Of a stretch of DNA of 64,000 nt, positions 33,812 through 43,248 are shown piece after piece. The position numbers were made by a program, and so were the translations under genes. The notes beneath the pieces are model-generated. The model was given only the letters and a program-made list of their open reading frames with translations. It was not told where the DNA came from and ran no database searches. How positions within the stretch are numbered: position 1 is the first letter of the stretch; every line of letters starts with the position of its first letter. The stretch spans positions 186,001 to 250,000 of the forward strand of contig JACKQE010000003.1 in NCBI GenBank assembly GCA_024233005.1. Direction: 5' to 3'. This stretch comes from Akkermansiaceae bacterium. GTDB taxonomy: Bacteria > Verrucomicrobiota > Verrucomicrobiia > Verrucomicrobiales > DEV007.

Positions 33812-35200
33812 ATGGACCGCGACTCCCTTAACTCCGGCCTTCTTCTCCTCGTCTGGATCATTCTTACCCCTCCCGGAGGACAATCCGCAGAGCCCCTTTC
33901 CCGGGCAGGGGGAGGCAGAATCATTTTTGTCGGGGACAGCATCACCGGCCAAGGCGGAGGCTGGCAGAATGCGGGCTTTGTCTTCCAAATGCGCGACGCT
34001 CTGGGAGCCACCGATCCTGATCCCACGCCAGAGTTGGTTCCACTCGGAGGCAGTGGCATGGGGGTGGGAGCCTGGCTCGGACTCCTGAATCAACCGGACA
34101 AACAGTCGCGGTATCTCGACGTAAAAGGCGTCGAGGTCGGGACCTCGCTCTCGAAGCCGGCTGATGTACTCGTGGTGATGTTGGGAATGAACGACCTCCT
34201 CGCTCCCTATGTGCAGGACAGCGACGAAAGTCTGGACCGGTGGAAGGCGGATTACCAAAAAGTGCTCGACGCCCTGGAAAAACGGCTCCATCCCAAGATC
34301 ACCGCGCTGGCAACCATCACCCCGCAAACCGAAGATCCCGGAACTCCCAAGAACCAAGTAGAAGCCCGCATGAACGAAAGGATCAGGGCCTTGGCGAACG
34401 AAAGGAAGGCCCTCCTGTTGCCAACCCACGCCACCTACTGGGAGGTGCTCAAGGAAGCCCGCCAGCGCCAGTCCACCTTCACTCTCGCCGGTGACCGCAT
34501 TCACCCCAACCAAGCGGGGCATATCGCGGTGGCCATGGCCATGCTCAAAGGCCTGGGAGAGGACCCGGCGGCAGCCTGGCTCCGGGAAGCTCGCTGGAAA
34601 CCAATCCTTGACGGACTGACCCCGGTGGCTGCGCCTCCGCAGCCCCCACCATGGCTGGTCACCAGTGGCCTGATCCTGAAAGGTTGGCAGGAGGCCCCGG
34701 CGACGGAGGATCTCGTCCCCAATCCGATCGACCTTGCCATCCAACGCGGTGAGGATTTCACCCAGGCTCCGTCCCATGAGGGTGGATCCCCCCTGAGCTG
34801 GCGCCCCTTCCAATCCGGCATCCACCTCACCGACGGAACCAATCCCGACAGCGTGGATTTCGCGGGTATCACCTTTGGACGGAATTTTGAAGCCGGTTAT
34901 GGAGCCCGTTGGATCCGTTGCGAGACCTCTCAACCTGTGAAACTGGCGATGAAAGCCTCCGGCGTGGGATCGGTTAGTCACCTGACGGTTTGGTTGAATG
35001 GCGTAGCTGTGTACACGGGGATGCTGACCAGTGAACCGAAGCGGCAGGCGACACGCGACACGATGCTCCGAGCCGGGTGGAACGTTCTCGTGTTCAAAAG
35101 TTGCCACAGGACCTGGCAATGGCAGCAATCCATCTCGGTGACCCGGCCCGATGGTAATCCCCCCGCAGAATTGGAGATCCGGGGGGAGCCACCGCCCTGA
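33812..35200 (+). CDS. Secreted SGNH/GDSL hydrolase with C-terminal beta domain
   Basis: From ATG 33812 (MDRDSLNSGLLLLVW) the protein has 462 residues and a signal peptide ending near GGQSAEP. The SGNH blocks are present: GDSIT (block I Ser), a Gly block near GGSGMGVGAW, LGMNDLL (block III Asn) and GDRIHPNQAGH (block V Asp and His). The catalytic domain spans about 30-260. The C-terminal 200 residues end in a beta-rich segment (LTVWLNGVAVYTGMLTSE) like carbohydrate-binding modules. It is probably an extracellular carbohydrate esterase. Ser, Asn, Asp and His are all intact. Confidence 0.88.
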   Translation: MDRDSLNSGLLLLVWIILTPPGGQSAEPLSRAGGGRIIFVGDSITGQGGGWQNAGFVFQMRDALGATDPDPTPELVPLGGSGMGVGAWLGLLNQPDKQSRYLDVKGVEVGTSLSKPADVLVVMLGMNDLLAPYVQDSDESLDRWKADYQKVLDALEKRLHPKITALATITPQTEDPGTPKNQVEARMNERIRALANERKALLLPTHATYWEVLKEARQRQSTFTLAGDRIHPNQAGHIAVAMAMLKGLGEDPAAAWLREARWKPILDGLTPVAAPPQPPPWLVTSGLILKGWQEAPATEDLVPNPIDLAIQRGEDFTQAPSHEGGSPLSWRPFQSGIHLTDGTNPDSVDFAGITFGRNFEAGYGARWIRCETSQPVKLAMKASGVGSVSHLTVWLNGVAVYTGMLTSEPKRQATRDTMLRAGWNVLVFKSCHRTWQWQQSISVTRPDGNPPAELEIRGEPPP

Positions 35201-35206
35201 CGCGGG

Positions 35207-36505
35207 TCATTCCCGGACAGGGTGGCGATCGGGATTAACGAAGATCCAACAACTGGAACCGGCGAGGTAAACCCCTGCGAAAAGCAGCAGCACCAGATTC
35301 CAGTTCGAGGTCCATTCGATCAACTTGGCGACGAGGACAGGGCAGGCGGCTGCGGCAAAATTGCCGGTCATGTTCATCAACCCGAACACCTGGGGAACGC
35401 GGTTGCCGCCAATGTCGATCGTCGCCGAAAAAGCACAGGGGCCCGCCAATGCCGCGAAAAGTGAGCCAAGCGCCAGCAGTCCCACCGCGAGTGGGGCACT
35501 CTTGACGAACCAGGCCACCAAAATGAGAAGGGCGCAGGCCCCGAGAAAGGCGGCCCCGACTCCGCTGCGGCTCAATCGCAAACTGTTCGTGCGCCGCCAA
35601 ATCCAGTCCGTCAACCATCCGCCGAAGATACTTCCGGTCAGGGTCCCTGCGAGAACCAATCCCTGAAGATAGCCGGATTCCTCGACGGTCACCCCCCGGG
35701 TCTCCTGCAGGAAGGTGGGAAACCAACTGGCAAAGAACATGTAACCCGAAGCCCGGCAGATCTGCTGACCACAGAGAAACCAGATTGACGGATTGCGGGC
35801 CAAATCCCGCCACCCCGGATCCGTCGGGCGCGCCAATTCCGTTACCCGGTCGCCTTGAACCAGGGCCAGGTCCCCGGCGCTGATCCCGGGCGCCTGCTCC
35901 GGGTGGTCCCGGAACCGTAGAAAAAACCACACCGCCCAGACCACTCCGGGCAGCGCAAAGACGACAAACACCCAGCGCCATCCCAATGGAGCGATCAGCG
36001 GACCGGTCAAGGCACTCGCCAGAATGGCCCCCACCTGCATTCCGGCGGCGAGGACCCCGCAGGCCAAGGATCTCCTCGCCAAAGGCATCCAATGACCGAT
36101 GGATTGGCAGGATGCCGGAAAAATTCCAGCTTGGGCGATGCCCATGATGAGCTGCGCGACAATGAGCAGCCAGAAGCCCGGCGCCAGCCCGATGCCGATC
36201 GTTGCCAGTGACCACGCCAAGGCAAAGACCGTCAGCACGACGCGGGTGCCGAACCGCTGGGCGAACCATCCGCTGGGCACTTGGAAGACTGCATAAGTCC
36301 AGAAAAAGGAGCCCATGAACCATCCGGATTGTTCCAATGTGAGCCCCAGATCCAGACGGATCGTGCTTTCGGCAACCCCGATCGCATTCCTGCAAAGATA
36401 AGCCAGAGCCGCCGCCACAGTCAGCCACGCCACCGCGCGGTATCTCAGGCGGGTGGACTGGCTGGGAGTGCTGGCTGGGCCAGGATGGTCGACTTTTGGT
36501 TTCAT
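35207..36505 (-). CDS. MFS transporter, ACS/sugar-acid type
   Basis: From ATG 36505 (MKPKVDHPGPAS) the 432-residue protein has twelve membrane segments with ALAYLCRNAIGVAE, SGWFAQRFGTRVVLTVF (A-motif) and ASCQSIGHWMPLARRSLACG, typical of anion:cation symporters such as hexuronate and galactonate carriers. The frame is open upstream but lacks transporter features there. It lies downstream of the ceramidase-like gene with 29 bp between and is likely cotranscribed with it and with the dehydratase gene. That suggests uptake of the sugar acid handled by the dehydratase. Confidence 0.87.
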   Translation of the reverse strand: MKPKVDHPGPASTPSQSTRLRYRAVAWLTVAAALAYLCRNAIGVAESTIRLDLGLTLEQSGWFMGSFFWTYAVFQVPSGWFAQRFGTRVVLTVFALAWSLATIGIGLAPGFWLLIVAQLIMGIAQAGIFPASCQSIGHWMPLARRSLACGVLAAGMQVGAILASALTGPLIAPLGWRWVFVVFALPGVVWAVWFFLRFRDHPEQAPGISAGDLALVQGDRVTELARPTDPGWRDLARNPSIWFLCGQQICRASGYMFFASWFPTFLQETRGVTVEESGYLQGLVLAGTLTGSIFGGWLTDWIWRRTNSLRLSRSGVGAAFLGACALLILVAWFVKSAPLAVGLLALGSLFAALAGPCAFSATIDIGGNRVPQVFGLMNMTGNFAAAACPVLVAKLIEWTSNWNLVLLLFAGVYLAGSSCWIFVNPDRHPVRE

Positions 36506-36534
36506 GGCCGTCCGGGCCTCAGGGAGTGGTCCAT

Positions 36535-37923
36535 TCACGGTTGGTCGGCAACCAGTTGCGCCACCAATGAAGTCATCGCCTCCAGAACCAGCTCGAGACT
36601 GCCGCGTCCGAATGGTGTCTGCCAGACCGGGTAAATCTCCTGTTCGTAGAGATCGGAAGGAGGCAGATAACCGATCGAGCCATTGATCAAATTCTGGCAG
36701 ATGAGGCTTCGGCCAGGAAAACGGCGCCGCAGTTCGGTCTGCAAGAAGGAGTAGGCTTCGCAACACGATCCCACCAGCACCGCATCGCCCATTCTCCAGG
36801 CATGGATGGGAAGATCAAAGGTCGTGCCGTCGCCGAGACCTTGCCGGATGCTCAGTTTGCGCCGAAGACGCTCCTCCAGGGCCCGGTCCGTGCAGGATTG
36901 CCGCTGGCGCTCCAACTCCGCAGCGGTCGGCCAGTCCTGCAAGGGCAGCTTCACCGTGGCCCGGAGGGACCGCAGCAGCGTCGAAGGGTTCCCGGATTCA
37001 TGCCCCCAAACCGCCAGCGGAGCCCCCGACTCCACGGTGCCGCGGTAGACGAAGCAGGTGCCCGGCGGATCCATGCCGGCGAGAGTCGACAGCGCCGCAT
37101 GCCCCAGTTGGCGACCGTGCTGGTCGGCAACCGCCGGATCCCCCACGTACTGGTGCCTCGGAGCCAGTTCGCCGCACGCTCCGAGCAGGAATAGGGCAGG
37201 GGCTCCGGTGGCGGTGTCGATGGTGTCCCGCATGGCGCCGACGTAGTCTGGAGATATCGCACGGTTGTCCCACGCCAACGTCGTGGGGTGACAGGCGTAG
37301 TTGACGAGCGTCGCCCGGATAGTTCCCCCAGCATCGGTGATCCGGCCGACCAGCAGGGTGTCGTCCGGACAGCCCCCGGGATCGTATCCACAGAGAATGC
37401 GGTTTCGATCGGGCGCCGGATCGGGCAAATCTCTCACGGTCGCCAAACCACAATGCCCGGTCTGCCAATCCAGGGTGGCCTCGCTGGCAGTGGCAATGGC
37501 CTTCCTCACCGCTGCGATGGCCAGATCGGGAAGGCTGTCCATCCACGCCTTGAGCAGCGCACTGCCGGGCAGGGAAGGATCTGGCTCCATCAAAGGGGGA
37601 CCGGAATGGGTGTGGCTCAGCGCAACGATCAGGTCGGAATCCTCCACCGGCAACGCTTCCAGGAGATGTCCTTGGAACCGCCGGAATGTCTCCAACGTTC
37701 TCCACCAACCGAGATCGGCATCCAGATAGATCAGCCTCGGCCCATCCTCCAAGGACTCCAGAGTCATCACCGTGAGCCACAGGGGCCGGTGCACCGACTC
37801 CGCCACGTCATGCCGCGCCGCGCCCCAGTTGCGGGCATAGATGCCGACGGGCGGGGTGATGTCAGTCCGGGAAATGCCGATCCTGCCATAAAAGGAATCG
37901 TGCGAGGGCTTCAGTAGGTTCAT
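36535..37923 (-). CDS. Neutral/alkaline non-lysosomal ceramidase-like protein
   Basis: The 462-residue protein resembles the N-terminal domain of neutral ceramidases: RIGISRTDITPPVGIYARNWG, LIVALSHTHSGPPL (zinc-binding His-x-His), LVNYACHPTTLAWDN and FLLGACGELAPRHQY. The zinc site is retained. There is no signal peptide, unlike secreted ceramidases, so it probably acts in the cytoplasm on another amide or ester. The C-terminal immunoglobulin-like domain of true ceramidases is absent. It sits between the MFS gene and the enolase-superfamily dehydratase. Many bacterial members of this family lie in sugar-catabolic clusters and have no tested substrate. Confidence 0.8.
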   Translation of the reverse strand: MNLLKPSHDSFYGRIGISRTDITPPVGIYARNWGAARHDVAESVHRPLWLTVMTLESLEDGPRLIYLDADLGWWRTLETFRRFQGHLLEALPVEDSDLIVALSHTHSGPPLMEPDPSLPGSALLKAWMDSLPDLAIAAVRKAIATASEATLDWQTGHCGLATVRDLPDPAPDRNRILCGYDPGGCPDDTLLVGRITDAGGTIRATLVNYACHPTTLAWDNRAISPDYVGAMRDTIDTATGAPALFLLGACGELAPRHQYVGDPAVADQHGRQLGHAALSTLAGMDPPGTCFVYRGTVESGAPLAVWGHESGNPSTLLRSLRATVKLPLQDWPTAAELERQRQSCTDRALEERLRRKLSIRQGLGDGTTFDLPIHAWRMGDAVLVGSCCEAYSFLQTELRRRFPGRSLICQNLINGSIGYLPPSDLYEQEIYPVWQTPFGRGSLELVLEAMTSLVAQLVADQP

Positions 37924-37935
37924 CGTGATTGCGGT

Positions 37936-39114
37936 TCACCAATCCCCCACCGCGCCGTCCTGGTAAAAGACGCGTTGTGGGACTTCCTGCTCGAACGGGT
38001 GTCGACGAACTTCGTCCTCGTTGATTTCTATGCCCAGCCCCGGCCGTGTTCCCGGTGTCACCGTGCGTGTGGCAGGATCGATGGTGAATCCTTCATCGAC
38101 CACCGCCTCTCTCCAGGGCACATCATGATGCACGGATTCGCAGATGATGTAGCCGGGCTGGGAGAAGCCGAATTCCAGGGAAGCTGCCGTGCTGACCGGC
38201 CCCTGCGGATTGTGGGGCGCGATTCCGATCCGGTGAGCATCGGCCAGAGCCGCGATCCGCCGGGCCTCGGTGAATCCGCCACAATGGGTCAGGTCGAGTT
38301 GGCAGACATCGCATCCTCTCACCGCGAAGAGATCTCGAAAGGCCGCGAGATGGGTCAACCGCTCCCCCGTGGCAATGGGCGTGGCCACCGAGGCGTTGAT
38401 GGCGGCGAGTCCCTCCAGATGCTCCGGCCAGCAGGGTTCCTCAAAAAAATACAGACCGTAGGGTTCGAGAGCCTTGGCGAACTGCATCCCCATCGCCGGA
38501 GACGGACGCGCATGGCAGTCCACCATGATGTCGATCTCGTCTCCCACGGCCCCGCGCATGGCCGCCACGCAGGCCTCGGCGGCTTTGATCGGCTTCAGTC
38601 CCTCGATGGGCATCGTCGGCGGGACGGCCATGGACTTGAAGGCGGTGAAGCCCTCCTCCACAGCTTCCAAGGCCAACTCGGCAAACTGCTTCGCATTGTC
38701 CACTGCCGTGCCATAAAAGCTCTCCATGTTGCCCCCGCCGAGATGGCAATAGAGACGGATGGAATCCCGCACCGAGCCCCCCCAGAGCTTGTGACAGGGA
38801 ACCCCGTGGATCTTTCCGACAATGTCCCACAAGGCAAGATCAATGCCGGCGATGGCGGTGGACCGCACCACCCCGTGGCCGTGCCAAAAATGCTGCCGCC
38901 ACATCATCTGCCAAAGATGTTCGACCCGTGTCGGATCTTCCCCAATGACCAATGTCTCCAGGTCCGCGATGGCGCCAACGACAGCCCGGGTATGCCACTC
39001 GAGAGTGGCTTCGCCCCATCCGAAAAGCCCCGGATGATCCGTCAACACTTTGACAAAGATCCAGTTCCGCATCTTCGCATGGCAGACCAGAGTTTCGATT
39101 TTCGTGATTTTCAT
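37936..39114 (-). CDS. Mandelate racemase/galactonate dehydratase-like enzyme
   Basis: The 392-residue protein is a member of the enolase superfamily. The capping domain has FGWGEATLEWHTRAVVGAI and the barrel has GIDLALWDIVGKIHGVP. The Mg ligands are Asp in DIMVDCHARPS, Glu in YFFEEPCWPEH and Glu in TGERLTHL. The catalytic His is in IAPHNPQGPVS. The DCH and PHNPQGP motifs fit the D-galactonate dehydratase (DgoD) group rather than mandelate racemase proper. It dehydrates a sugar acid to a 2-keto-3-deoxy acid. The exact acid cannot be told. It is transcribed divergently from the GntR-like regulator. Confidence 0.88.
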   Translation of the reverse strand: MKITKIETLVCHAKMRNWIFVKVLTDHPGLFGWGEATLEWHTRAVVGAIADLETLVIGEDPTRVEHLWQMMWRQHFWHGHGVVRSTAIAGIDLALWDIVGKIHGVPCHKLWGGSVRDSIRLYCHLGGGNMESFYGTAVDNAKQFAELALEAVEEGFTAFKSMAVPPTMPIEGLKPIKAAEACVAAMRGAVGDEIDIMVDCHARPSPAMGMQFAKALEPYGLYFFEEPCWPEHLEGLAAINASVATPIATGERLTHLAAFRDLFAVRGCDVCQLDLTHCGGFTEARRIAALADAHRIGIAPHNPQGPVSTAASLEFGFSQPGYIICESVHHDVPWREAVVDEGFTIDPATRTVTPGTRPGLGIEINEDEVRRHPFEQEVPQRVFYQDGAVGDW

Positions 39115-39140
39115 GCAGCACCGTTCCGCCGGAGAGAACC

Positions 39141-39160
39141 TGTTATTGTCGCCAATAACA
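39141..39160. promoter_or_regulatory. Operator palindrome between dehydratase and GntR-like genes
   Basis: TGTTATTG and CAATAACA are perfect 8-bp inverted half-sites separated by TCGC. The element lies in the short divergent intergenic region, 27-46 bp from the dehydratase ATG and just upstream of the regulator. Position, symmetry and size fit a dimeric repressor site, most simply the GntR-like protein's own operator. Confidence 0.7.
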
Positions 39161-39188
39161 AGAAAAAATTGATTTCCGCAGCGGAATA

Positions 39189-40082
39189 ATTCATCCTCTT
39201 CCCATCAGCATCGCCGCTTACATCCAAAACGATCTAGAAGCTCGCCTGAGGAACGGGCAGGCATTGCCCGCGCCGCTCACGCTGGATGCCCTGTCCCGGC
39301 ATTATGAGGTCAGTTCCACTCCCGTGCGTGCCGCCGTGGCCGCACTGACCGACGGAGGCCTGCTCACCAAAAAAGCCAACGGCCGGCTTGCTCCCGCCGA
39401 TTGGTCCCCTCCGACCACAACGGCCGAGCCGATTCCCAAAGCCAGGCTGCCCCTTTCTCCTCCAGATCCCTCCAAGCGCATTTCCTTCGATTTGGTCACG
39501 CTCAGCCTGGAAGGGGAACCCCTCCATCTCCGGGAAGAGGTCACCGCGGAGAAATATGGTCTGAGCCGTTCCGCCGTGCGCAACATCCTCCACCGTCTGG
39601 CCGGTCAGGGCTTGTTGGAGCACATTCCCCGCCGCGGATGGCGTCTCCGTCCCTTCCGTCAGGAAGACCTGAGGTCTTTCATCGAAGTGCGGGAGGTTTT
39701 GGAATTGAAAGCACTGGATCTGGCCCGACCGCGCCTCGTCGAAGCGGATCTGAGGGCCATCCTTGATGGGAATCTCGAACCGGCGGATGAAGGTGAACCA
39801 CCTTTGATCGACAACTCGCTCCATGCTTACATCATCGGGAAGGCGGAAAACCATTACCTCCGCGATTTCTTCAACCGCCATGGTCATTACTATGACATTC
39901 TGTTTGAATGGGAAGATCTGGACCGGTCCACGGCCATCGAGACCGTCCGTCAGCACCGTGACATTCTGACTCCGATGCTGGAGAAGGACTGGCGCAGCGC
40001 CGCCAAAGCATTGTCCCATCACATCCGCGAGAATCACCCGATCCTCAGCCGTTTCCGCAAGCCGTCATCCCAAGGGAGTTGA
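39189..40082 (+). CDS. GntR-like regulator with two winged-helix segments and FCD-like domain
   Basis: The N-terminal helix-turn-helix reads IAAYIQNDLEARLRNGQ, LTLDALSRHYEVSSTPVRAAV, ALTDGGLL. A second winged helix follows (about 100-135; REEVTAEKYGLSRSAVRNIL, LEHIPRRGWRLRPF), and then an FCD-like all-helical ligand domain with FIEVREVLELKALDLARPRL. The frame is open from 39159, yet there is no ATG or GTG before the first helix, and the TTG at 39264 lies inside it. I set the start at the ATT at 39189; ATC 39204, ATC 39210 or CTG 39246 are alternatives. It is most likely a repressor of the adjacent sugar-acid genes. Confidence 0.75.
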   Translation: MHPLPISIAAYIQNDLEARLRNGQALPAPLTLDALSRHYEVSSTPVRAAVAALTDGGLLTKKANGRLAPADWSPPTTTAEPIPKARLPLSPPDPSKRISFDLVTLSLEGEPLHLREEVTAEKYGLSRSAVRNILHRLAGQGLLEHIPRRGWRLRPFRQEDLRSFIEVREVLELKALDLARPRLVEADLRAILDGNLEPADEGEPPLIDNSLHAYIIGKAENHYLRDFFNRHGHYYDILFEWEDLDRSTAIETVRQHRDILTPMLEKDWRSAAKALSHHIRENHPILSRFRKPSSQGS

Positions 40083-40086
40083 AGCC

Positions 40087-43000
40087 ATGCCGCCGACCTT
40101 CCGCTTCTTCACCTCCCTGGACACGTCGGCAACATTCCTCCGTGGATGGCTCCTTTTGACGGGGCTTCTGCTCTGGATGGACACGGCGAAAGTCTCCGCG
40201 GAGGATGCCAAAACCTATCTCGACGAGGTCAAACCTTTGTTGCGCGAACGCTGTTACGCCTGCCATGGAGCCCTCAAGCAAAAAGGCCGGCTCCGTCTCG
40301 ACACCGCGCAACGGATTCTCGCGGCGGAAGTGATCGCCAATGGCGAGCTCCTCGCCCGGGTCACCTCCCAGGATCCGGAGAAACGGATGCCCCATGAGGG
40401 AGCGCCTCTCAAGCCCGCCCAAATCGCCATCCTCCGCCGGTGGATCGACGCCGGAACTCCGGCCCCGGAGAATGAAGCGGAAGAGGCCGATCCCAAGTCC
40501 CACTGGGCATTTCAGCGCATCGAACGGCCTCCCGTCCCGGCCGGTGCATTCTGCAACCCCGTGGACGCTTTCCTCGGAGCCAAACAGTCCGGACATTCCC
40601 TCAAGGTCCAGCCTGAAGCTGAGCGGAGTATTTTGATCCGTCGCGCCAGCCTTGATCTGACGGGACTTCCTCCCACCGAAGCCCAGCTCACCAGTCAGGC
40701 TCCCTTTGAAGAAACCGTCGACCGGCTTCTCGAAAGCCCCCAGTATGGCGAGCGCTGGGGTCGGCACTGGATGGATGTGTGGCGCTATTCGGACTGGTAT
40801 GGCCTGGGAGCGCAGTTGCGCAACAGTCAGAAACACCTTTGGCACTGGCGGGATTGGATCGTCCAGTCTCTCAACACCGACAAGGGGTATGACCGGATGG
40901 TGGAGGAAATGCTCGCCGGGGACGAAATTGCGCCTGACGACATCGACTCGGTCACGGGCACCGGATTCCTCGCCCGGAATTACTACCTCTTCAACCGCAC
41001 GACTTGGCTCGACGACACCATCGAGCACACCGCGAAGGCCTTTCTGGGTCTCACGATGAACTGCGCGAAATGCCACGACCACAAATATGATCCGATCAGC
41101 CAGGTCGATTACTACCGCTTCCGGGCGATCTTCGAACCTCACCAGATCCGTCTCGACGAGATTCCTGGGGAGACTGATTTCGAAAAGGATGGCCTGCCCC
41201 GCGCCTATGATGATCAGCCCGGAGCCGAAACCTTCCTGCACGTCCGGGGCGATCCGGCCCATCCTGACAAGGAGACCAAGATCACCCCGGGGGTGCCCGC
41301 GATTCTTGCCGGATTCGAAACGCCTCCGCGGCCGGTGGAGTTGCCCCTTTCCGCCTGGGCTCCCGGAGCCCGCGACTTCGTCAGACGGGATCTGCTGCGG
41401 GCCGCCGAAACACGCCTCGCCGATGCGGAACAGGCCCTGAAAAAAGCACGGGAGGCCCGGGCTACTCCCCCACCATTGCAAAGCGCTGCCGCTCCGGCGT
41501 CGCCAGAGGCACCGGCTGCGGTCATCACCGACGCGTTCGACACCGCCAGACCGGAGCTCTGGACCCTTGAAGGCCCGGGCTGGCGTTACCAGGGGGGAAG
41601 TTTGGCGCAGCTGGAATCAACCCGTGACAAGCAGTTTGCCCGCACCAAGATCGCCCATCCGGCCGACTTCGATCTGACGTTGAAATTCCGCACCACCGGC
41701 GGAGGAACCTACAAGTCGGTCGGGATCCGTTTCGACGTGAGCCACGATGGCAGCGAGGCCAACACGGTGTATGCGAGCGCCCACGCACCCGGCCCAAAGG
41801 TCCAGATCGCCCATACCAAGGGCAATCAAACCACGTATCCCTCCAACGGCAAAATCGACCGACCGATCCAGTTGAACCGGGATCACGAACTGGGCATCCG
41901 GGTCCGGGACCGGCTCATCAATGTCACGCTCAACGGGGAATTTCTCCTCGCCTATACGCTTCCCGGGCGAGCTCCCGGTGGTCTCCTCGAGCTCTTCGCT
42001 TTTGATGCCACGGCGGAATTCGACTCGTTGGAGGTCCATCCCCTGCCTCTAGCGGTGGCCCTGAAAGATGCCGGGGCTCCCGCCAAGGCCGGAACCACCG
42101 TGGATCCCGCCGCCGCGCTGGAGCTTGCCGAAGCCAGGGTCGCTGAATCCGAAACCGGACTCCGGTCTCTTCAAGCCAGGATCGCCGCCGATGATGCGGC
42201 CCTGCTCGGAAAGGACTCCGGTGCAGCGAAGGAAGCCGCCCTGCTGGAGCGAAAGCATGCCGTCGCGGCCGCCCGGGTCGAGCTTCTCACGGCGGAAGCC
42301 GGCAAGGTGGACGCGGCCATGAAAGCCCTCGCCGCGGCGGAGAAAAACCTCCAGAACTCCGATACCGCCCACACTCCGGTGCGGGGAAGTTTCAAGGCCC
42401 TCGAGACCCCGGAGCACACCCAGGCACAATATCCGGCAACCTATGCCAAGGTCAGCACCGGACGCCGCACCGCGCTGGCACGCTGGATCACCTCACGGGA
42501 AAATCCACTGACCGCCCGGGTGGCGGTGAATCACATCTGGATGCGTCACTTTGGGGAACCCCTCGTCGAGACCGTGTTCGATTTCGGACTCCGTGCGCCG
42601 AAGCCCGAGCACGCCGACCTGCTCGACTATCTGGCCGCCGAACTGATCGACTCCGGCTGGAGCATGAAGCATCTCCACCGACTTCTGCTGACTTCCCGGA
42701 CCTGGCGCAGAAGTTCGTCCAACCTCGGGGCCGATCCGCAAACCCTCGCCGCGGATCCCGCCAACCATTTCTATTGGCGCATGGCGCCGCGGCGCATGGA
42801 GTCCGAAGTCCTCCGCGATTCCCTGTTGCAGCTCGGCGGACAGCTCGATCTGCAGGCCGGGGGACCTTCTCTCGAGGCCGGTGGCGATTCCCACCGCCGC
42901 AGCCTGTATCTCAAACATTCGCGCGATGACCAATCCCTCCTGCTCGCCACGTTCGATGATGCCGACATCCTCGCCTGCTACCGGCGCAGCGAAAGCATCG

Positions 43001-43248
43001 TCCCGCAGCAGGCACTCGCCCTGTCGAACAGCAAACTCTCCCTCGACACCGGACGACTTCTGGCCGGAAACATCGGACCGGTGTCCGATGACCGGGCTTT
43101 TGCCCTGAAAGCCTTCTCACTGGTGCTGTGCCGCGCCCCCACCGAAGAGGAACTGACGGCCTGCCTCGAATTCCTGAAAGCGGTTCCCAAACGCGACCGG
43201 CTGGTCCACGCTTTGCTCAATCACAATGACTTTGTCATGATCCGATGA
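40087..43248 (+). CDS. PSCyt1-DUF1549-LamG-DUF1553 cytochrome-type protein
   Basis: The 1,053-residue secreted protein has a signal peptide (about 15-38), a PSCyt1 domain with the heme motif CYACH (residues 56-60), a DUF1549 (PSCyt2) domain with SLDLTGLPPTEAQLTS and GERWGRHWMDVWRYSD, and NCAKCHDHKYDPISQVDYY. An inserted LamG/DUF1080-like domain (about 480-655; FRTTGGGTYKSVGIRFDV) and a helical Ala/Glu-rich stretch follow. The C-terminal DUF1553 (PSD1) domain has NRLWAHHF-like VNHIWMRHFGEPLVET and SRTWRRSS. It begins 4 bp after the regulator stop and its own stop overlaps the next gene by four bases (ATGA). It is a predicted periplasmic electron-transfer or sugar-oxidising complex component. 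Confidence 0.88.
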   Translation: MPPTFRFFTSLDTSATFLRGWLLLTGLLLWMDTAKVSAEDAKTYLDEVKPLLRERCYACHGALKQKGRLRLDTAQRILAAEVIANGELLARVTSQDPEKRMPHEGAPLKPAQIAILRRWIDAGTPAPENEAEEADPKSHWAFQRIERPPVPAGAFCNPVDAFLGAKQSGHSLKVQPEAERSILIRRASLDLTGLPPTEAQLTSQAPFEETVDRLLESPQYGERWGRHWMDVWRYSDWYGLGAQLRNSQKHLWHWRDWIVQSLNTDKGYDRMVEEMLAGDEIAPDDIDSVTGTGFLARNYYLFNRTTWLDDTIEHTAKAFLGLTMNCAKCHDHKYDPISQVDYYRFRAIFEPHQIRLDEIPGETDFEKDGLPRAYDDQPGAETFLHVRGDPAHPDKETKITPGVPAILAGFETPPRPVELPLSAWAPGARDFVRRDLLRAAETRLADAEQALKKAREARATPPPLQSAAAPASPEAPAAVITDAFDTARPELWTLEGPGWRYQGGSLAQLESTRDKQFARTKIAHPADFDLTLKFRTTGGGTYKSVGIRFDVSHDGSEANTVYASAHAPGPKVQIAHTKGNQTTYPSNGKIDRPIQLNRDHELGIRVRDRLINVTLNGEFLLAYTLPGRAPGGLLELFAFDATAEFDSLEVHPLPLAVALKDAGAPAKAGTTVDPAAALELAEARVAESETGLRSLQARIAADDAALLGKDSGAAKEAALLERKHAVAAARVELLTAEAGKVDAAMKALAAAEKNLQNSDTAHTPVRGSFKALETPEHTQAQYPATYAKVSTGRRTALARWITSRENPLTARVAVNHIWMRHFGEPLVETVFDFGLRAPKPEHADLLDYLAAELIDSGWSMKHLHRLLLTSRTWRRSSSNLGADPQTLAADPANHFYWRMAPRRMESEVLRDSLLQLGGQLDLQAGGPSLEAGGDSHRRSLYLKHSRDDQSLLLATFDDADILACYRRSESIVPQQALALSNSKLSLDTGRLLAGNIGPVSDDRAFALKAFSLVLCRAPTEEELTACLEFLKAVPKRDRLVHALLNHNDFVMIR

